Of a stretch of 64,000 bases of DNA, positions 43,942 to 53,322 are shown piece by piece. The number at the start of each line of letters is the position of its first letter. Position 1 is the stretch's first letter. Source of the DNA: JABMQB01 sp963678235 (GTDB taxonomy: Bacteria > Bacteroidota > Bacteroidia > Bacteroidales > Prolixibacteraceae); the NCBI GenBank assembly GCA_963678235.1, contig OY782766.1, positions 2,790,001-2,854,000 of the forward strand, in the 5' to 3' direction. The notes under the pieces were generated by a model. The model saw only the letters and a list, made by a program, of their open reading frames with translations. It ran no database searches and had not been told where the DNA came from. The position numbers and the translations under genes are program-made.

Positions 43942-46422
43942 ATGAGTACGTATTCAGTCTCTGAAATTTCAAGAATTATAAGTGGGGAATTAGCGGGTAT
44001 AAAATCTTTGGATAATTATCCTATATCAGCAATTGGAACAGATAGCAGGACAATTATTTCGGGTACTCATACAATTTTTTTTGCGCTTGTAAGCCAAAGA
44101 AACGATGGGCATAAATACATTAAGGAATTAATAAGCAAAGGAATTAAGGCTTTTGTGGTATCAAACCAACAAACGATCGACAATATTTCAGGTGAGGCAG
44201 CATTTATTATAGTAAATGATACTTTAGAAGCCCTCCAAAAATTAGCCGCCTATAACCGCAAGCAAAAAAAATATCCGGTTATTGGCATTACAGGAAGTAA
44301 CGGAAAAACAATTGTGAAAGAATGGCTCTATGACCTTCTTCAAACTCAACATTCAATTGCAAGAAGCCCCAAAAGCTACAATTCTCAAATAGGTGTGCCC
44401 TTGTCAGCTTGGTTGCTTGAAGAGAAACATACACTTGGAATTCTCGAAGCTGGAATATCGCAGCCAAAAGAAATGAAGAAACTGGAAAGAATTATTCGTC
44501 CAACTATTGGTGTATTTACAAACATTGGACCGGCACATCAGGAGAATTTTTCAGGCTTAAATGAAAAATTATGGGAAAAACTTCAATTATTTACTCATGT
44601 TGGCACACTGGTTTATTCTGCTGACCAGGAAGTTTCTTCTGAAACAATAAATGATTTTTGCCAATCAAATGGAATAAAATCCCTTAGTTGGAGCGCAAAT
44701 GGAAATGTAGCTGCGGTGCAATTTAACTATTCTATTGAGAAAGAGAAGACTGAAATCAGAGCAATTTACAACAATAAAGAATTTACCTATTCCATTCCTT
44801 TTACCGATAGTTCCGCCATTGAAAATTCATGCCATTGCTTTGCGGTATGCCTGGCACTCAATGCAAATACGGATATCATTACAAGCAGGATGAAAACATT
44901 GGCAGGTGTTGCCATGAGATTGGAAATTAAAGACGGTACAAACAATTGCATCCTTATCAACGATTTTTATAATTCGGATATTAATTCCTTATCCATTGCA
45001 TTAAACCTATTAAAAAGCCGGGCGGAAAAGAGCCATTTGAAAAAAATTGTAGTTTTATCCGACATCCAACAATCGGGGATAAGCCCTGAAGATTTATATT
45101 CAGATGTTGAAAAAATGATTTCGGAAGCTAAAATTGACAAGCTTATCGGCATTGGAAATGATCTGTTTGACCAACAATCCATGTTTAAACTTTCAGGAGA
45201 TTTTTATAGAACGAGTGAAGATTTTATTGCAAGCCTGAATGAAAATAGCTTTTCTAACTCTGCAATACTGCTTAAAGGGGCAAGAAGCTTTAATTTTGAA
45301 AATATTGCTTCGAGGTTACAGCAAAAAGCACATCAAACTGTCCTGGAAATTAACCTTGATTCAATGATTGAAAACCTGAACACTTTTCGATCAAAATTGA
45401 AAAATACAACAAAAATTATGGCAATGGTCAAAGCCTTTTCTTACGGAAGCGGAACTACCGAAATTGCCAATCTATTACAATTTCATAAAGTTAATTACCT
45501 GGCAGTTGCAGTTGCTGATGAAGGCATCGAGTTAAGAAAAGCAGGAATTACAATTCCGATAGTGGTAATGAACCCCGAAATCAAAAGTTTTCAACATATA
45601 ATTGATTACCAACTGGAGCCAAATATATACAGTAAGCAGCTTCTTTCCGATTTTATTTCCTATTTAAAAATAAATGCGGTATTTGACTTCCCTATCCATA
45701 TAAAATTAGATACTGGCATGAACAGGCTGGGATTTAAAAAGGAAAATGAAATTACCTCAATGCTTGAATTAATTCAAGCATCAAATTTAATTTGTATCAG
45801 CTCGGTATTCTCTCATCTCTCCGCAAGCGATGATCCAGGTATGGATGCTTTTACCCAGATGCAAATTAAAAAGTTCAAAGAGCTTTCGCAGCTAATCCAA
45901 AGCTCTTTTGATTATAAAATAGATAGGCATATCCTGAATTCTGCAGGAATTGAGCGGTTTTCAGAATACCAAATGGATATGGTCAGGCTTGGAATCGGAT
46001 TATACGGAATAAGTTGTACAGGAATGCCATTGGCAACTATCAGTACCTTAAAAACAAATATTTCCCAAATAAAAGAGGTCGACCTAGATGAAACAATTGG
46101 TTATTCAAGAAAAGGGAAATTAAAGAAAAAGGGTCAAATTGCAATTATTCCAATTGGTTATGCCGATGGTTTACGAAGAATCCTTAGCAATGGCAATGGA
46201 AGAGCTTTTGTTAATGGAAAATTTGCACCAATTATTGGAAATATTTGCATGGATATGTGCATGCTCGATGTCTCCGATATTGATGTTACCGAAGGTGATG
46301 AAGTAGAAATATTCGGGAAAAACATTCCGGTAAGTGAACTTGCAGAAAAAGCCAATACAATTCCCTATGAAATACTAACAGGAATTTCGCAAAGGGTTAA
46401 ACGGATATATATTCAGGAATAA
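43942..46422 (+). CDS. murF-alr: Bifunctional MurF ligase / alanine racemase
   Basis: An 826-residue fusion. Residues about 1-445 are UDP-N-acetylmuramoyl-tripeptide:D-alanyl-D-alanine ligase: N-terminal DSRTI block, P-loop GSNGKT (118-123) and the NDFYNSD region. Residues about 460-826 are alanine racemase, with PLP lysine Lys497 in MVKAFSYGSG, LDTGMNRLGF, and the catalytic Tyr probably in ETIGYSRKG. The fusion makes D-Ala and uses D-Ala-D-Ala (from ddl at 30.3 kb), coupling two steps of precursor synthesis. Such fusions are known in Bacteroidota. Confidence 0.96.
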   Translation: MSTYSVSEISRIISGELAGIKSLDNYPISAIGTDSRTIISGTHTIFFALVSQRNDGHKYIKELISKGIKAFVVSNQQTIDNISGEAAFIIVNDTLEALQKLAAYNRKQKKYPVIGITGSNGKTIVKEWLYDLLQTQHSIARSPKSYNSQIGVPLSAWLLEEKHTLGILEAGISQPKEMKKLERIIRPTIGVFTNIGPAHQENFSGLNEKLWEKLQLFTHVGTLVYSADQEVSSETINDFCQSNGIKSLSWSANGNVAAVQFNYSIEKEKTEIRAIYNNKEFTYSIPFTDSSAIENSCHCFAVCLALNANTDIITSRMKTLAGVAMRLEIKDGTNNCILINDFYNSDINSLSIALNLLKSRAEKSHLKKIVVLSDIQQSGISPEDLYSDVEKMISEAKIDKLIGIGNDLFDQQSMFKLSGDFYRTSEDFIASLNENSFSNSAILLKGARSFNFENIASRLQQKAHQTVLEINLDSMIENLNTFRSKLKNTTKIMAMVKAFSYGSGTTEIANLLQFHKVNYLAVAVADEGIELRKAGITIPIVVMNPEIKSFQHIIDYQLEPNIYSKQLLSDFISYLKINAVFDFPIHIKLDTGMNRLGFKKENEITSMLELIQASNLICISSVFSHLSASDDPGMDAFTQMQIKKFKELSQLIQSSFDYKIDRHILNSAGIERFSEYQMDMVRLGIGLYGISCTGMPLATISTLKTNISQIKEVDLDETIGYSRKGKLKKKGQIAIIPIGYADGLRRILSNGNGRAFVNGKFAPIIGNICMDMCMLDVSDIDVTEGDEVEIFGKNIPVSELAEKANTIPYEILTGISQRVKRIYIQE

Positions 46423-46431
46423 AGTATTCTG

Positions 46432-47133
46432 TTAGCCAAGTTTGCTAACCCTTTCCAAGCGTTGAATATCCAGGATCTTAATTTTACGTCCGTCAATTGC
46501 AATTACCTTTTCACTGGCAAAAGTCGACAGAGTCCTAATTGCATTTGAAGTTGTCATATTCGACAAGTTTGCAATATCTTCCCTTGACAAAAATACTTTC
46601 AAAGTAGCCCCATCGGTTTCAAAGCCATATTTTTCCATTAATAAAATTAAGGATTCGGCCAATCGCCCGCGAATATGCTTTTGTGTAAGTGTAACAGTCC
46701 TTGCATTGGAGAAACCTAATTCTTTGGCAAGTTTTCGAATCATTTTTGCTGAAAAAGCTGGGTTTTTCAAAGCGTGCGAAAAAATAAACTCGGCACTAAT
46801 GGTACAAATAACAGACTCTTCAAGTGTAACAGCTGTGGCAATGTGGTTTTCGGTTGCAACAAGTGCCCGGTAACCAACAATCCCAAGTGGTTTAGCCATT
46901 CGGATTATTTGTTCTCGCCCCCCAACTCCTTCTTTAAAGATTTTAACTTTCCCGTCAACAAGCATTAAAAAGCCTGTAGGTTTATCACCTTCTTTAAAAA
47001 TGAACTCGTTCTTTTTAAAATTTGATAAAGAAATATGGTTTTGTAATTCCTCTTTTTCATCCAATGTCAAGAGGCTAAACACCGATTTAGGGTTTTCTAA
47101 AATATCTTTTATGTTCAAGTCCGAATTTAACAT
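46432..47133 (-). CDS. Crp/Fnr-family transcription regulator
   Basis: A 233-residue regulator with a cyclic-nucleotide-binding-like beta-roll (about 20-130) and a winged helix (about 150-225). The helix-turn-helix includes SREDIANLSNMTTSNAIRTL. The N-terminus lacks the Fnr cysteine cluster, and the Arg/Ser cAMP-binding signature of E. coli Crp is not evident, so effector and regulon are unknown. It is convergent with murF-alr, 9 bases apart, and separate from nadE. Confidence 0.9.
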   Translation of the reverse strand: MLNSDLNIKDILENPKSVFSLLTLDEKEELQNHISLSNFKKNEFIFKEGDKPTGFLMLVDGKVKIFKEGVGGREQIIRMAKPLGIVGYRALVATENHIATAVTLEESVICTISAEFIFSHALKNPAFSAKMIRKLAKELGFSNARTVTLTQKHIRGRLAESLILLMEKYGFETDGATLKVFLSREDIANLSNMTTSNAIRTLSTFASEKVIAIDGRKIKILDIQRLERVSKLG

Positions 47134-47163
47134 AAAGTAGCTGTTTCACATGTTTTATAGCAT

Positions 47164-47171
47164 CAAAGTTA
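47164..47171 (-). promoter_or_regulatory. Candidate -7 element of the Crp/Fnr gene
   Basis: TAACTTTG on the minus strand matches TANNTTTG, 30 bases upstream of the start codon. The -33 element is not clear. Confidence 0.4.
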
Positions 47172-47253
47172 AATAAATTTGTCAATTTACATTCATAAAT
47201 CGATGATATTTTGACCTTAAAACATCCAATCACTAAAAAAGGTATCCAATCGA

Positions 47254-48897
47254 TTAATATTTGGCTACTAAAGGCATTTTCCTTCCAAATCCGAATGCTT
47301 TTGAACTAATCCTCAATATTGGTGCTGCCTGAAATCTTTTATACTCGTTAATATTGACCATATGTGCAACCCGATATACCGTTTCTTTTGCAAACCCTTT
47401 CCCGATAATTTCTTCCGGAGATTTATTTAATTCTATGTAATTAAACAAGATTTCGTCTAGTTCCGCATAATCTGGTAATGAATCAGTGTCTTTTTGATCA
47501 GGCCTTAATTCTGCTGATGGAGGTTTTGTAATCGAGTTTTCAGGAATAACCTCCCCATTTCTATTCATAAAACGTGCAAGTTTAAAAACATCTGTTTTAT
47601 ACACATCTCCCAAAACTGCCAATCCACCATTCATATCTCCATAAAGGGTACCGTAACCCACAGCGCACTCGCTTTTGTTGGTGGTGTTTAAAAGTATGCT
47701 TCCAAACTTATTGGATAATGCCATAACAAAAACACCGCGTGCTCTTGCCTGAATATTTTCTTCCGTAACATCTTCTTTTAATCCTATAAAAAGAGGAGCC
47801 AAATCGGTATTAAAAGAATCTACTACATTCTGTATCTTAATAATATCGTATTTCACGTGAAGGTTTTCCGCCAGTTCGCGGGCATCATCTATACTATGCT
47901 GCGATGAATATTTGGAAGGCATTAAAAGTACCCTTACATTTTCTGCTCCAAGTGCCTCAACCGCAAGTACCAGCGTAACAGCCGAATCAATCCCGCCCGA
48001 CAATCCAAGAGTAGCACTTTTAAATCCCATTTTCTGGAAATAATCCCTTATCCCCAAAACCAGTGCATCGTGGATTTTTTCGATATAATCTACCTGCTTT
48101 TGTAGCTTTTTTTCTTGAGGGCTTTTTAAATCAACAATTCGAAAATCTTCTTTAAAATATGCTAATTCGTTATTAATCTCACCATCCGCGCTAATTACAA
48201 CAGAACCTCCATCGAAAACCAGCTCAGTTTGCGCTCCAATTTGGTTCACATATACAATTGGAACGTGGTAATTTTTTGCTTTTCTAATAAGAATATTTTT
48301 TCGCCAATGCTCCTGGTTAAATGAAAATGGAGAAGCCGAAAGGTTCAATACCACAGTTGGCTTTAGCTTGCTTAGTTCTTCCATTGGCGAAGTTTGGTAG
48401 AGTTTGTCCTTTCCAAATTCGTTGTTTGTTGGTTGCTCATCCCACAGGTCTTCACAAACAGTGATTGCAATCCGCTCGCCTTTGTAGTCGATTAGCTCAA
48501 AATTCTTATTTGGCTCAAAGTGCCTGTATTCATCAAAAATATCGTAGGTTGGCAATAACGATTTGTGAACCGTATTCATTACTTTCCCATCTTGAATAAA
48601 AAGGGCTGAATTGAATAGCTTTTTACCTTTTTCACTTACATTGATTGTTGGGCAGCCAATAACAGCTGCAATTCCATTGCAAGCACCTGCAATTTTTTCG
48701 ATATATGTTTCCGCTTCCTGAATGAACTCTTTTCGCTCAAGCATATCATGGGGATAATATCCGGTAACAGATAATTCGGAAAACAAAACCAAGTCAGCGC
48801 CTTCAGATTTTGCCCGGTGAATTGACTGAATAATTTTTTCAGAATTGCTTTCAAAATTCCCAATATGATAATTTAATTGAGCCAGTGCGATTTTCAT
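47254..48897 (-). CDS. nadE: Glutamine-dependent NAD+ synthetase
   Basis: A 547-residue two-domain enzyme: an N-terminal nitrilase-type glutaminase (about 1-250) and C-terminal NAD synthase (about 270-547). The glutaminase triad is visible as Glu41 in FSELSVTG, Lys in VHKSLLPTYD and Cys in ITVCEDLWD. The PP-loop is GLSGGIDSAV. It converts deamido-NAD+ to NAD+ using glutamine nitrogen. The ammonia-dependent short NadE lacks the first domain, so this is the long form. The gene is preceded by a 110-base intergenic region shared with gldB. Confidence 0.96.
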   Translation of the reverse strand: MKIALAQLNYHIGNFESNSEKIIQSIHRAKSEGADLVLFSELSVTGYYPHDMLERKEFIQEAETYIEKIAGACNGIAAVIGCPTINVSEKGKKLFNSALFIQDGKVMNTVHKSLLPTYDIFDEYRHFEPNKNFELIDYKGERIAITVCEDLWDEQPTNNEFGKDKLYQTSPMEELSKLKPTVVLNLSASPFSFNQEHWRKNILIRKAKNYHVPIVYVNQIGAQTELVFDGGSVVISADGEINNELAYFKEDFRIVDLKSPQEKKLQKQVDYIEKIHDALVLGIRDYFQKMGFKSATLGLSGGIDSAVTLVLAVEALGAENVRVLLMPSKYSSQHSIDDARELAENLHVKYDIIKIQNVVDSFNTDLAPLFIGLKEDVTEENIQARARGVFVMALSNKFGSILLNTTNKSECAVGYGTLYGDMNGGLAVLGDVYKTDVFKLARFMNRNGEVIPENSITKPPSAELRPDQKDTDSLPDYAELDEILFNYIELNKSPEEIIGKGFAKETVYRVAHMVNINEYKRFQAAPILRISSKAFGFGRKMPLVAKY

Positions 48898-49007
48898 TCC
48901 AATTATTTTTTCAAAAAAATTAATTTTGCTTGTGCAAATCTCTGTTTTTTAGTTCAAATTAACAATATTAAAAGAACAAGAAAGTTTAGAAATAAAACCC
49001 ATTTAAT

Positions 49008-50021
49008 ATGAAGTATCTAAAATATAGCATTTTTGTGATCATCTTGTTTTCATTAACACTTTCCTGCAATCGAAATAAGTTGAAGATAAACGTTTCAAAT
49101 GTGGCGGTCGATATGTCAATACAAAGGCTGGATCAGGAAATTTTTGAATTGGACACTTCTTCCTTTGAAAGTGGAATAAACAACCTACAGAATAATTTTG
49201 GGGAGTTTTTCGAAATTTTTACCTATAAAATGATCAATATTGGCGGTCCTGACAATGATGAATTCCATTCTTTATTGCGGATGTACCTGACCGACACCAT
49301 GATTACAAATACAAAAGCATGTATTGATTTGGAATTTGACAACTTTTCAGAAACAGAGAAAGAAATCAAAAAAGCTTTTCAGCATTATTCATATTATTTC
49401 CCTGAGAAAGAAATACCAAAAGTTTATACGTGCATTTCAGGGTTCAATCAAACAATTGTAACTTCTGCAAACATTATTGGAATTAGTTTAGATAAATACC
49501 TGGGCAAAGATTTTAACTATTATCAACGCCTTGGGATTCCACAGTACAAACTTCAAAAAATGTACAAAGAAAGGATTCCTGCTGATGTGATGTACAGTTG
49601 GGGGTTGACCGAATTTGAAAACAAAGCTACAAAAGCAAACCTGTTAAGCCAGATGATTTACGAGGGTAAACTACTCTATTTCGTTGATGCCATGTTGCCA
49701 AGTACCCACGACAGTATTAAAATAGGTTATACAGGCAAACAACTGGAGTGGTGCAAAAAAAACGAATCGCAAATGTGGTTTAACCTGGTGGAAAACAAAA
49801 AACTATTCGCTACAGGAAGGATGGATATAAAAAGGTTGATTGGCGATGGTCCATATACTAATGGTTTCCCCCTGGAATCTCCAGGCAAAGCGGGTGTTTG
49901 GTTGGGATGGCAAATAGTAAGAAAATATATGGATGCTAACCCGGAAATAAAACTCCCACAACTTATGGAGATGCAAGATGCTCAGAAAATATTAAACGAT
50001 TCAGGCTATTTCCCTGAATAA
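49008..50021 (+). CDS. gldB: GldB-type lipoprotein
   Basis: A 337-residue predicted lipoprotein (lipobox TLSC, Cys20, followed by basic rather than acidic residues, suggesting a non-surface location). It matches the GldB family: DMSIQRLDQEIFELD near the start and WLGWQIVRKYM near the end. GldB is needed for gliding in Flavobacterium johnsoniae, but homologues are widespread in non-gliding Bacteroidota, so gliding should not be inferred. No other gld or T9SS gene is in the window. Confidence 0.85.
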   Translation: MKYLKYSIFVIILFSLTLSCNRNKLKINVSNVAVDMSIQRLDQEIFELDTSSFESGINNLQNNFGEFFEIFTYKMINIGGPDNDEFHSLLRMYLTDTMITNTKACIDLEFDNFSETEKEIKKAFQHYSYYFPEKEIPKVYTCISGFNQTIVTSANIIGISLDKYLGKDFNYYQRLGIPQYKLQKMYKERIPADVMYSWGLTEFENKATKANLLSQMIYEGKLLYFVDAMLPSTHDSIKIGYTGKQLEWCKKNESQMWFNLVENKKLFATGRMDIKRLIGDGPYTNGFPLESPGKAGVWLGWQIVRKYMDANPEIKLPQLMEMQDAQKILNDSGYFPE

Positions 50022-50059
50022 AAAAGGGGCTGTGTTTTATTATTAGCACAACCCCTTTT
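50022..50059. terminator. Bidirectional terminator
   Basis: AAAAGGGGCTGTG / CACAACCCCTTTT form a 13-bp stem with one mismatch and a 12-base loop, directly after the gldB stop and facing the DUF1080 gene. Confidence 0.85.
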
Positions 50060-50076
50060 CTTTCAAATCGGAAAAC

Positions 50077-50844
50077 CTACATTTCTTTTATTTTTATATT
50101 TCTGTACCAAACATCGTCGCCATGATCTTGCACGGCAACATATCCTGATTTAGGTACATTTTGCCAATCCGGGTTAAGAGCCGGGAATTTTGATCCAGCC
50201 ACCAACTCATTCCAATCGTCTGTCCATAAATGGTATTCCAACACTGTTTCACCATTTTGTTTATGCACAACAGTACCTCGGTAAACGATAATTTCCACTG
50301 TATTCCATTCCCCGGCAGGTTTGGCATTTTGAGGTTTTGCAGGAATCAAATCATATAACGAACCGGCTTTCCGGTTTCCATCTTTTCCAAGAAACGAATC
50401 CGGGTGTTTTGCATTATCAAGAACCTGCATCTCTGGTGCAGTTCTATATATTGGCCATCCTTCCACTTCTTTTCCAAGATAGAAAATACCAGAATTTCCA
50501 CCTTCCGAAATTTTCCACTCGAGCTTTAAAATAAAATCGGTAAATTTTTTGTCATATAAAATATCACCTCCGTCCTGGGCTCCGGCTTCACCTTGCCCCG
50601 AACCTTTACAATGAAGCGTTCCATCAACAACTTCCCAACCGGTTGGGAAATGATCTTTGTTTACGCCGCGCCACCTATCACTGGTTTTACCATCAAATAA
50701 GGAAACCCAGCCTTCGGCAACTTCTTGTTTTGTCAGCACATTTAACGCCGCACCTTTAGTCAAATTAGTTGTATTTTTGGTGGTTTTGCACGAAACAACA
50801 AACAACACAATAGCAATTACCAATAAAAATTTTATGCTTTTCAT
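50077..50844 (-). CDS. DUF1080 (3-keto-disaccharide hydrolase-like) lipoprotein
   Basis: 255 residues from ATG 50844, chosen because it begins with a signal peptide (MKSIKFLLVIAIVL) and lipobox VVSC; a frame from 50886 would add 14 residues before it. The mature part is a concanavalin-like beta-sandwich of the DUF1080 family: GWVSLFDGKT, LHCKGSG, FILKLEWKISEGGNSGIFY and GYVAVQDHG, the middle block quoted in part. Some members hydrolyse 3-keto-glycosides; substrate here is unknown. It is alone, with a terminator downstream and a promoter motif upstream. Confidence 0.85.
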   Translation of the reverse strand: MKSIKFLLVIAIVLFVVSCKTTKNTTNLTKGAALNVLTKQEVAEGWVSLFDGKTSDRWRGVNKDHFPTGWEVVDGTLHCKGSGQGEAGAQDGGDILYDKKFTDFILKLEWKISEGGNSGIFYLGKEVEGWPIYRTAPEMQVLDNAKHPDSFLGKDGNRKAGSLYDLIPAKPQNAKPAGEWNTVEIIVYRGTVVHKQNGETVLEYHLWTDDWNELVAGSKFPALNPDWQNVPKSGYVAVQDHGDDVWYRNIKIKEM

Positions 50845-50883
50845 TTTGATTACTTTAATTGATATACAGGTTAATTTATTAAT

Positions 50884-50891
50884 CAAAAATA
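50884..50891 (-). promoter_or_regulatory. Candidate -7 element of the DUF1080 gene
   Basis: TATTTTTG on the minus strand matches TANNTTTG, 39 bases upstream of ATG 50844; the placement supports that start over 50886, which would leave no leader. No good -33. Confidence 0.4.
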
Positions 50892-50947
50892 CGATTTTAT
50901 ATTCGTAATGGTTGAGGTTTAGAAAATCTTTCTGTTTTTTAGCTCCA

Positions 50948-50955
50948 TATTTTTG
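50948..50955 (+). promoter_or_regulatory. Candidate -7 element of pfkA
   Basis: TATTTTTG matches TANNTTTG, 80 bases upstream of the pfkA ATG. No -33 element at normal spacing. Confidence 0.35.
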
Positions 50956-51035
50956 GATCAGAAAGATGAAAGTTTTTTACAGAATCTTTTTGTAATTTAG
51001 AGTTAAATTAAGAATTGAAAGAAAAAATAGATACT

Positions 51036-52085
51036 ATGGGTTCAACAGAAAAAAGGAACAAAAGAATTGGTATTTTAACTGCTGGAGGTGATTGTCCGGG
51101 ATTAAATGCAGCGATAAGGGGAGTTGGAAAAACTGCAATAGTAGAGTATGGAATGGAAGTTTACGGATTTAGCTCCGGCTTTCTTGGATTGATAAACAAC
51201 GATTATACAAAATTAGAAGAATCAGCCTTATCTGGGATCTTAACTTTAGGAGGAACAATTCTCGGCACCTCACGCGAAAAACCTTATAAAATAGCGAAAA
51301 ACGATGATTCGTCACGTGAAAAACCCAAGTTGATCAAAAAAAATTATAAAGCACTTGGTTTAGATTGCGTAGTTTGTATTGGTGGCAATGGAACCATGAA
51401 AACTGCTAGCATGTTGGCAAAAGAAGGGTTGAACGTGATCGGAATCCCAAAAACCATTGATAACGATGTTTGGGGGACCGATGTAACTTTTGGTTTTGAC
51501 TCGGGCGTGCATGTTGCTGTCGAAGCGATTGACAGATTGCACACCACAGCGAATTCGCACCAAAGGGTTATGATTATTGAAGTTATGGGTCACCATGCAG
51601 GTTGGCTGGCACTTTATGCCGGAATGGCCGGCGGAGGAGACATCATTTTGTTGCCCGAATTGGACTACAACATTAAATCGGTTTGTAAAAAAATTGAACA
51701 ACGCTATGAGGATAATAAACCTTATTCGATTGTTGTGGTTGCCGAAGGGATTAATCATCCGAAAGAGGTGTCTGCAGCAACCCATATTGCACAAGCCATA
51801 CATACCTACACCGAACTGGAAACACGTGAAACAGTTTTAGGATATATACAACGTGGCGGAAGCCCAACACCCAGCGACCGCATACTTGCAACCAGATATG
51901 GCTCATATGCAGCACAATGTATCGCCGAAGGTTGTTTCGGAACCATGGTTGCCATGAAAAACAATGAACTTACAACGGTACCATTGGAAGAAGTTGGTGG
52001 CAAATTACGTTTGGTTGAACCTGATTTCCCAATGATTGCAAAAGCAAGAAAAATGGGTGTTTCTTTTGGTGATGAGTATTTATAG
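51036..52085 (+). CDS. pfkA: 6-phosphofructokinase with mixed donor signature
   Basis: 349 residues from ATG 51036; a TTG at 51015 would add seven polar residues. It phosphorylates fructose 6-phosphate in glycolysis. Motifs are AGGDCPGLNAAIRG (phosphoryl donor), GGNGT (116-120), PKTIDND with catalytic Asp142, MGHHAGW and QRGGSPTPSDR. At E. coli position 104 it has Gly (Gly119), as in ATP enzymes, but at position 124 it has Lys (Lys139), as in pyrophosphate enzymes; Asp103 is replaced by Asn118. Donor specificity is therefore uncertain. The stop overlaps the convergent rsmG by 6 bases. Confidence 0.93.
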   Translation: MGSTEKRNKRIGILTAGGDCPGLNAAIRGVGKTAIVEYGMEVYGFSSGFLGLINNDYTKLEESALSGILTLGGTILGTSREKPYKIAKNDDSSREKPKLIKKNYKALGLDCVVCIGGNGTMKTASMLAKEGLNVIGIPKTIDNDVWGTDVTFGFDSGVHVAVEAIDRLHTTANSHQRVMIIEVMGHHAGWLALYAGMAGGGDIILLPELDYNIKSVCKKIEQRYEDNKPYSIVVVAEGINHPKEVSAATHIAQAIHTYTELETRETVLGYIQRGGSPTPSDRILATRYGSYAAQCIAEGCFGTMVAMKNNELTTVPLEEVGGKLRLVEPDFPMIAKARKMGVSFGDEYL

Positions 52086-52700
52086 CGACAGGTGAATGAT
52101 CTTTTTGGTTTCAAAAAATTCTTCTTCAAAATATTCGCTAATCGGATAAACTGAAGCCCTTTTCCCAAAGGGCTTTATTTCTTCTGCAAAATCACCTCCT
52201 TTTAAATACAGTATTCCATTGGGCATTGCATTTTTTTGGTCATGCTTGGTTTTTCCTTTTACCCACGAAACAAATTTTGGGAAAGCGGTCACAGCCCGGC
52301 TAATAATAAAATCGAAGTTTTGTTTTAACTCTTCCGCCCTCTTTTGCTCAGAAAGTACATTCTTTAATTCAAGCGCATCGGCAACAGCATTTACTACTTT
52401 TATTTTTTTGCCAATGGAATCAACCAAATGAAATTCAACTTCGGGAAATAACACTGCCAGTGGAATTCCAGGGAAACCACCTCCAGTTCCAACATCAAGT
52501 ATCGAAGTGCCTTTTTTAAAAGAAATAACTTTTGCAATCGCAAGGGAATGTAAAATATGCTTTTCAAATAATGAATGGATATCTTTCCTTGAAACCACAT
52601 TGATTTTCTCATTCCACTCGGTGTAAAGCCTACCCATATATTCAAACTTCTCCCTTTGAACCGGATTCAAATCGGGAAAATACTTAAGAATTATATCCAT
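52080..52700 (-). CDS. rsmG: 16S rRNA (guanine(527)-N7)-methyltransferase
   Basis: A 206-residue Rossmann-fold methyltransferase for 16S rRNA G527. The SAM motif ILDVGTGGGFPGIPLA is near residue 65, preceded by the family N-terminal sequence EYMGRLYTEWNEKINVVSRKD (quoted as NEKINVVSRKD) and followed by DFIISRAV. It ends with 6 bases of overlap with pfkA and is 7 bases after the ECF sigma gene, so it is the last gene of a three-gene transcript. Confidence 0.96.
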   Translation of the reverse strand: MDIILKYFPDLNPVQREKFEYMGRLYTEWNEKINVVSRKDIHSLFEKHILHSLAIAKVISFKKGTSILDVGTGGGFPGIPLAVLFPEVEFHLVDSIGKKIKVVNAVADALELKNVLSEQKRAEELKQNFDFIISRAVTAFPKFVSWVKGKTKHDQKNAMPNGILYLKGGDFAEEIKPFGKRASVYPISEYFEEEFFETKKIIHLSL

Positions 52701-52707
52701 ACCAATA

Positions 52708-53322
52708 TTAATCTTTTTGTCCTATTTCCGATGATTCTATAATTTTGAAGAGCATTTCCCTGGCCCTGAAAAGCTGTGCTTTGACAGTGCCCAATGGCAG
52801 GTTAAGTTCATTGGCAATTTCTTCGTAAGAGAATTCCCTGAAATACCTCAATTCTACTAATGTTCTATATCGTGGTTTCAACCTACGCACGACCATCCTC
52901 AAAAGGATTGCCTTTTGGTTTCTGATCAGTTTTTCCTCCGGGTTTGGCTCCTTCGACTTTAATTTAATTGGCGCCTCATTGTTCTCGTTTGTTTCCATGC
53001 TATTCTCAATGGAAACATGTAGCCCCCTTTTTTTTCGGAGAAAATCAATACAATTGTTGGAGGCAATCTTAAATAACCATGTACTAAATGCAAAACTGGG
53101 CGAGTATTGATGAAGGCTTTTAAAGGCTTTTCCAAAAGCTTCGAGAGTAAGGTCCTCTGCATCGCTTTTATTATTTACCATTTTCAACAACATGAAGAAG
53201 ATTGCATCTTTATACCTGCTTAGCAACTTAGCAAACGCTTTTTCATCCCCCGATAATGCAGCCTGCACAAGCGCGTAGTCTTGTTTTGCTTTTTCTGATA
53301 AATTATGATTTAAGGGTTTCAT
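52708..53322 (-). CDS. ECF RNA polymerase sigma factor
   Basis: A 204-residue sigma-70 family factor. Region 2 is at about 40-105 (DLTLEAFGKAFKSLHQY, STWLFKIASNN) and region 4 at about 145-195 (LRYFREFSYEEIANELNLPLGTVKAQLFRAR, quoted as SYEEIANELNLPLGTVK). A charged linker lies between. No anti-sigma gene is adjacent; instead the upstream gene is a glycosyltransferase that overlaps it by 4 bases. This layout is conserved as far as I recall in several Bacteroidota, where this sigma factor is housekeeping-like. Regulon unknown. Confidence 0.92.
   Translation of the reverse strand: MKPLNHNLSEKAKQDYALVQAALSGDEKAFAKLLSRYKDAIFFMLLKMVNNKSDAEDLTLEAFGKAFKSLHQYSPSFAFSTWLFKIASNNCIDFLRKKRGLHVSIENSMETNENNEAPIKLKSKEPNPEEKLIRNQKAILLRMVVRRLKPRYRTLVELRYFREFSYEEIANELNLPLGTVKAQLFRAREMLFKIIESSEIGQKD

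Noticed and set aside
49008..50021. Evidence for gliding motility or type 9 secretion
   Set aside because: Only a GldB-type lipoprotein is present; it is widespread in non-gliding Bacteroidota and no other gld, spr or por gene is in the window.
51360..51803. 147-codon open frame on the minus strand
   Set aside because: Antisense to pfkA and without motif support.
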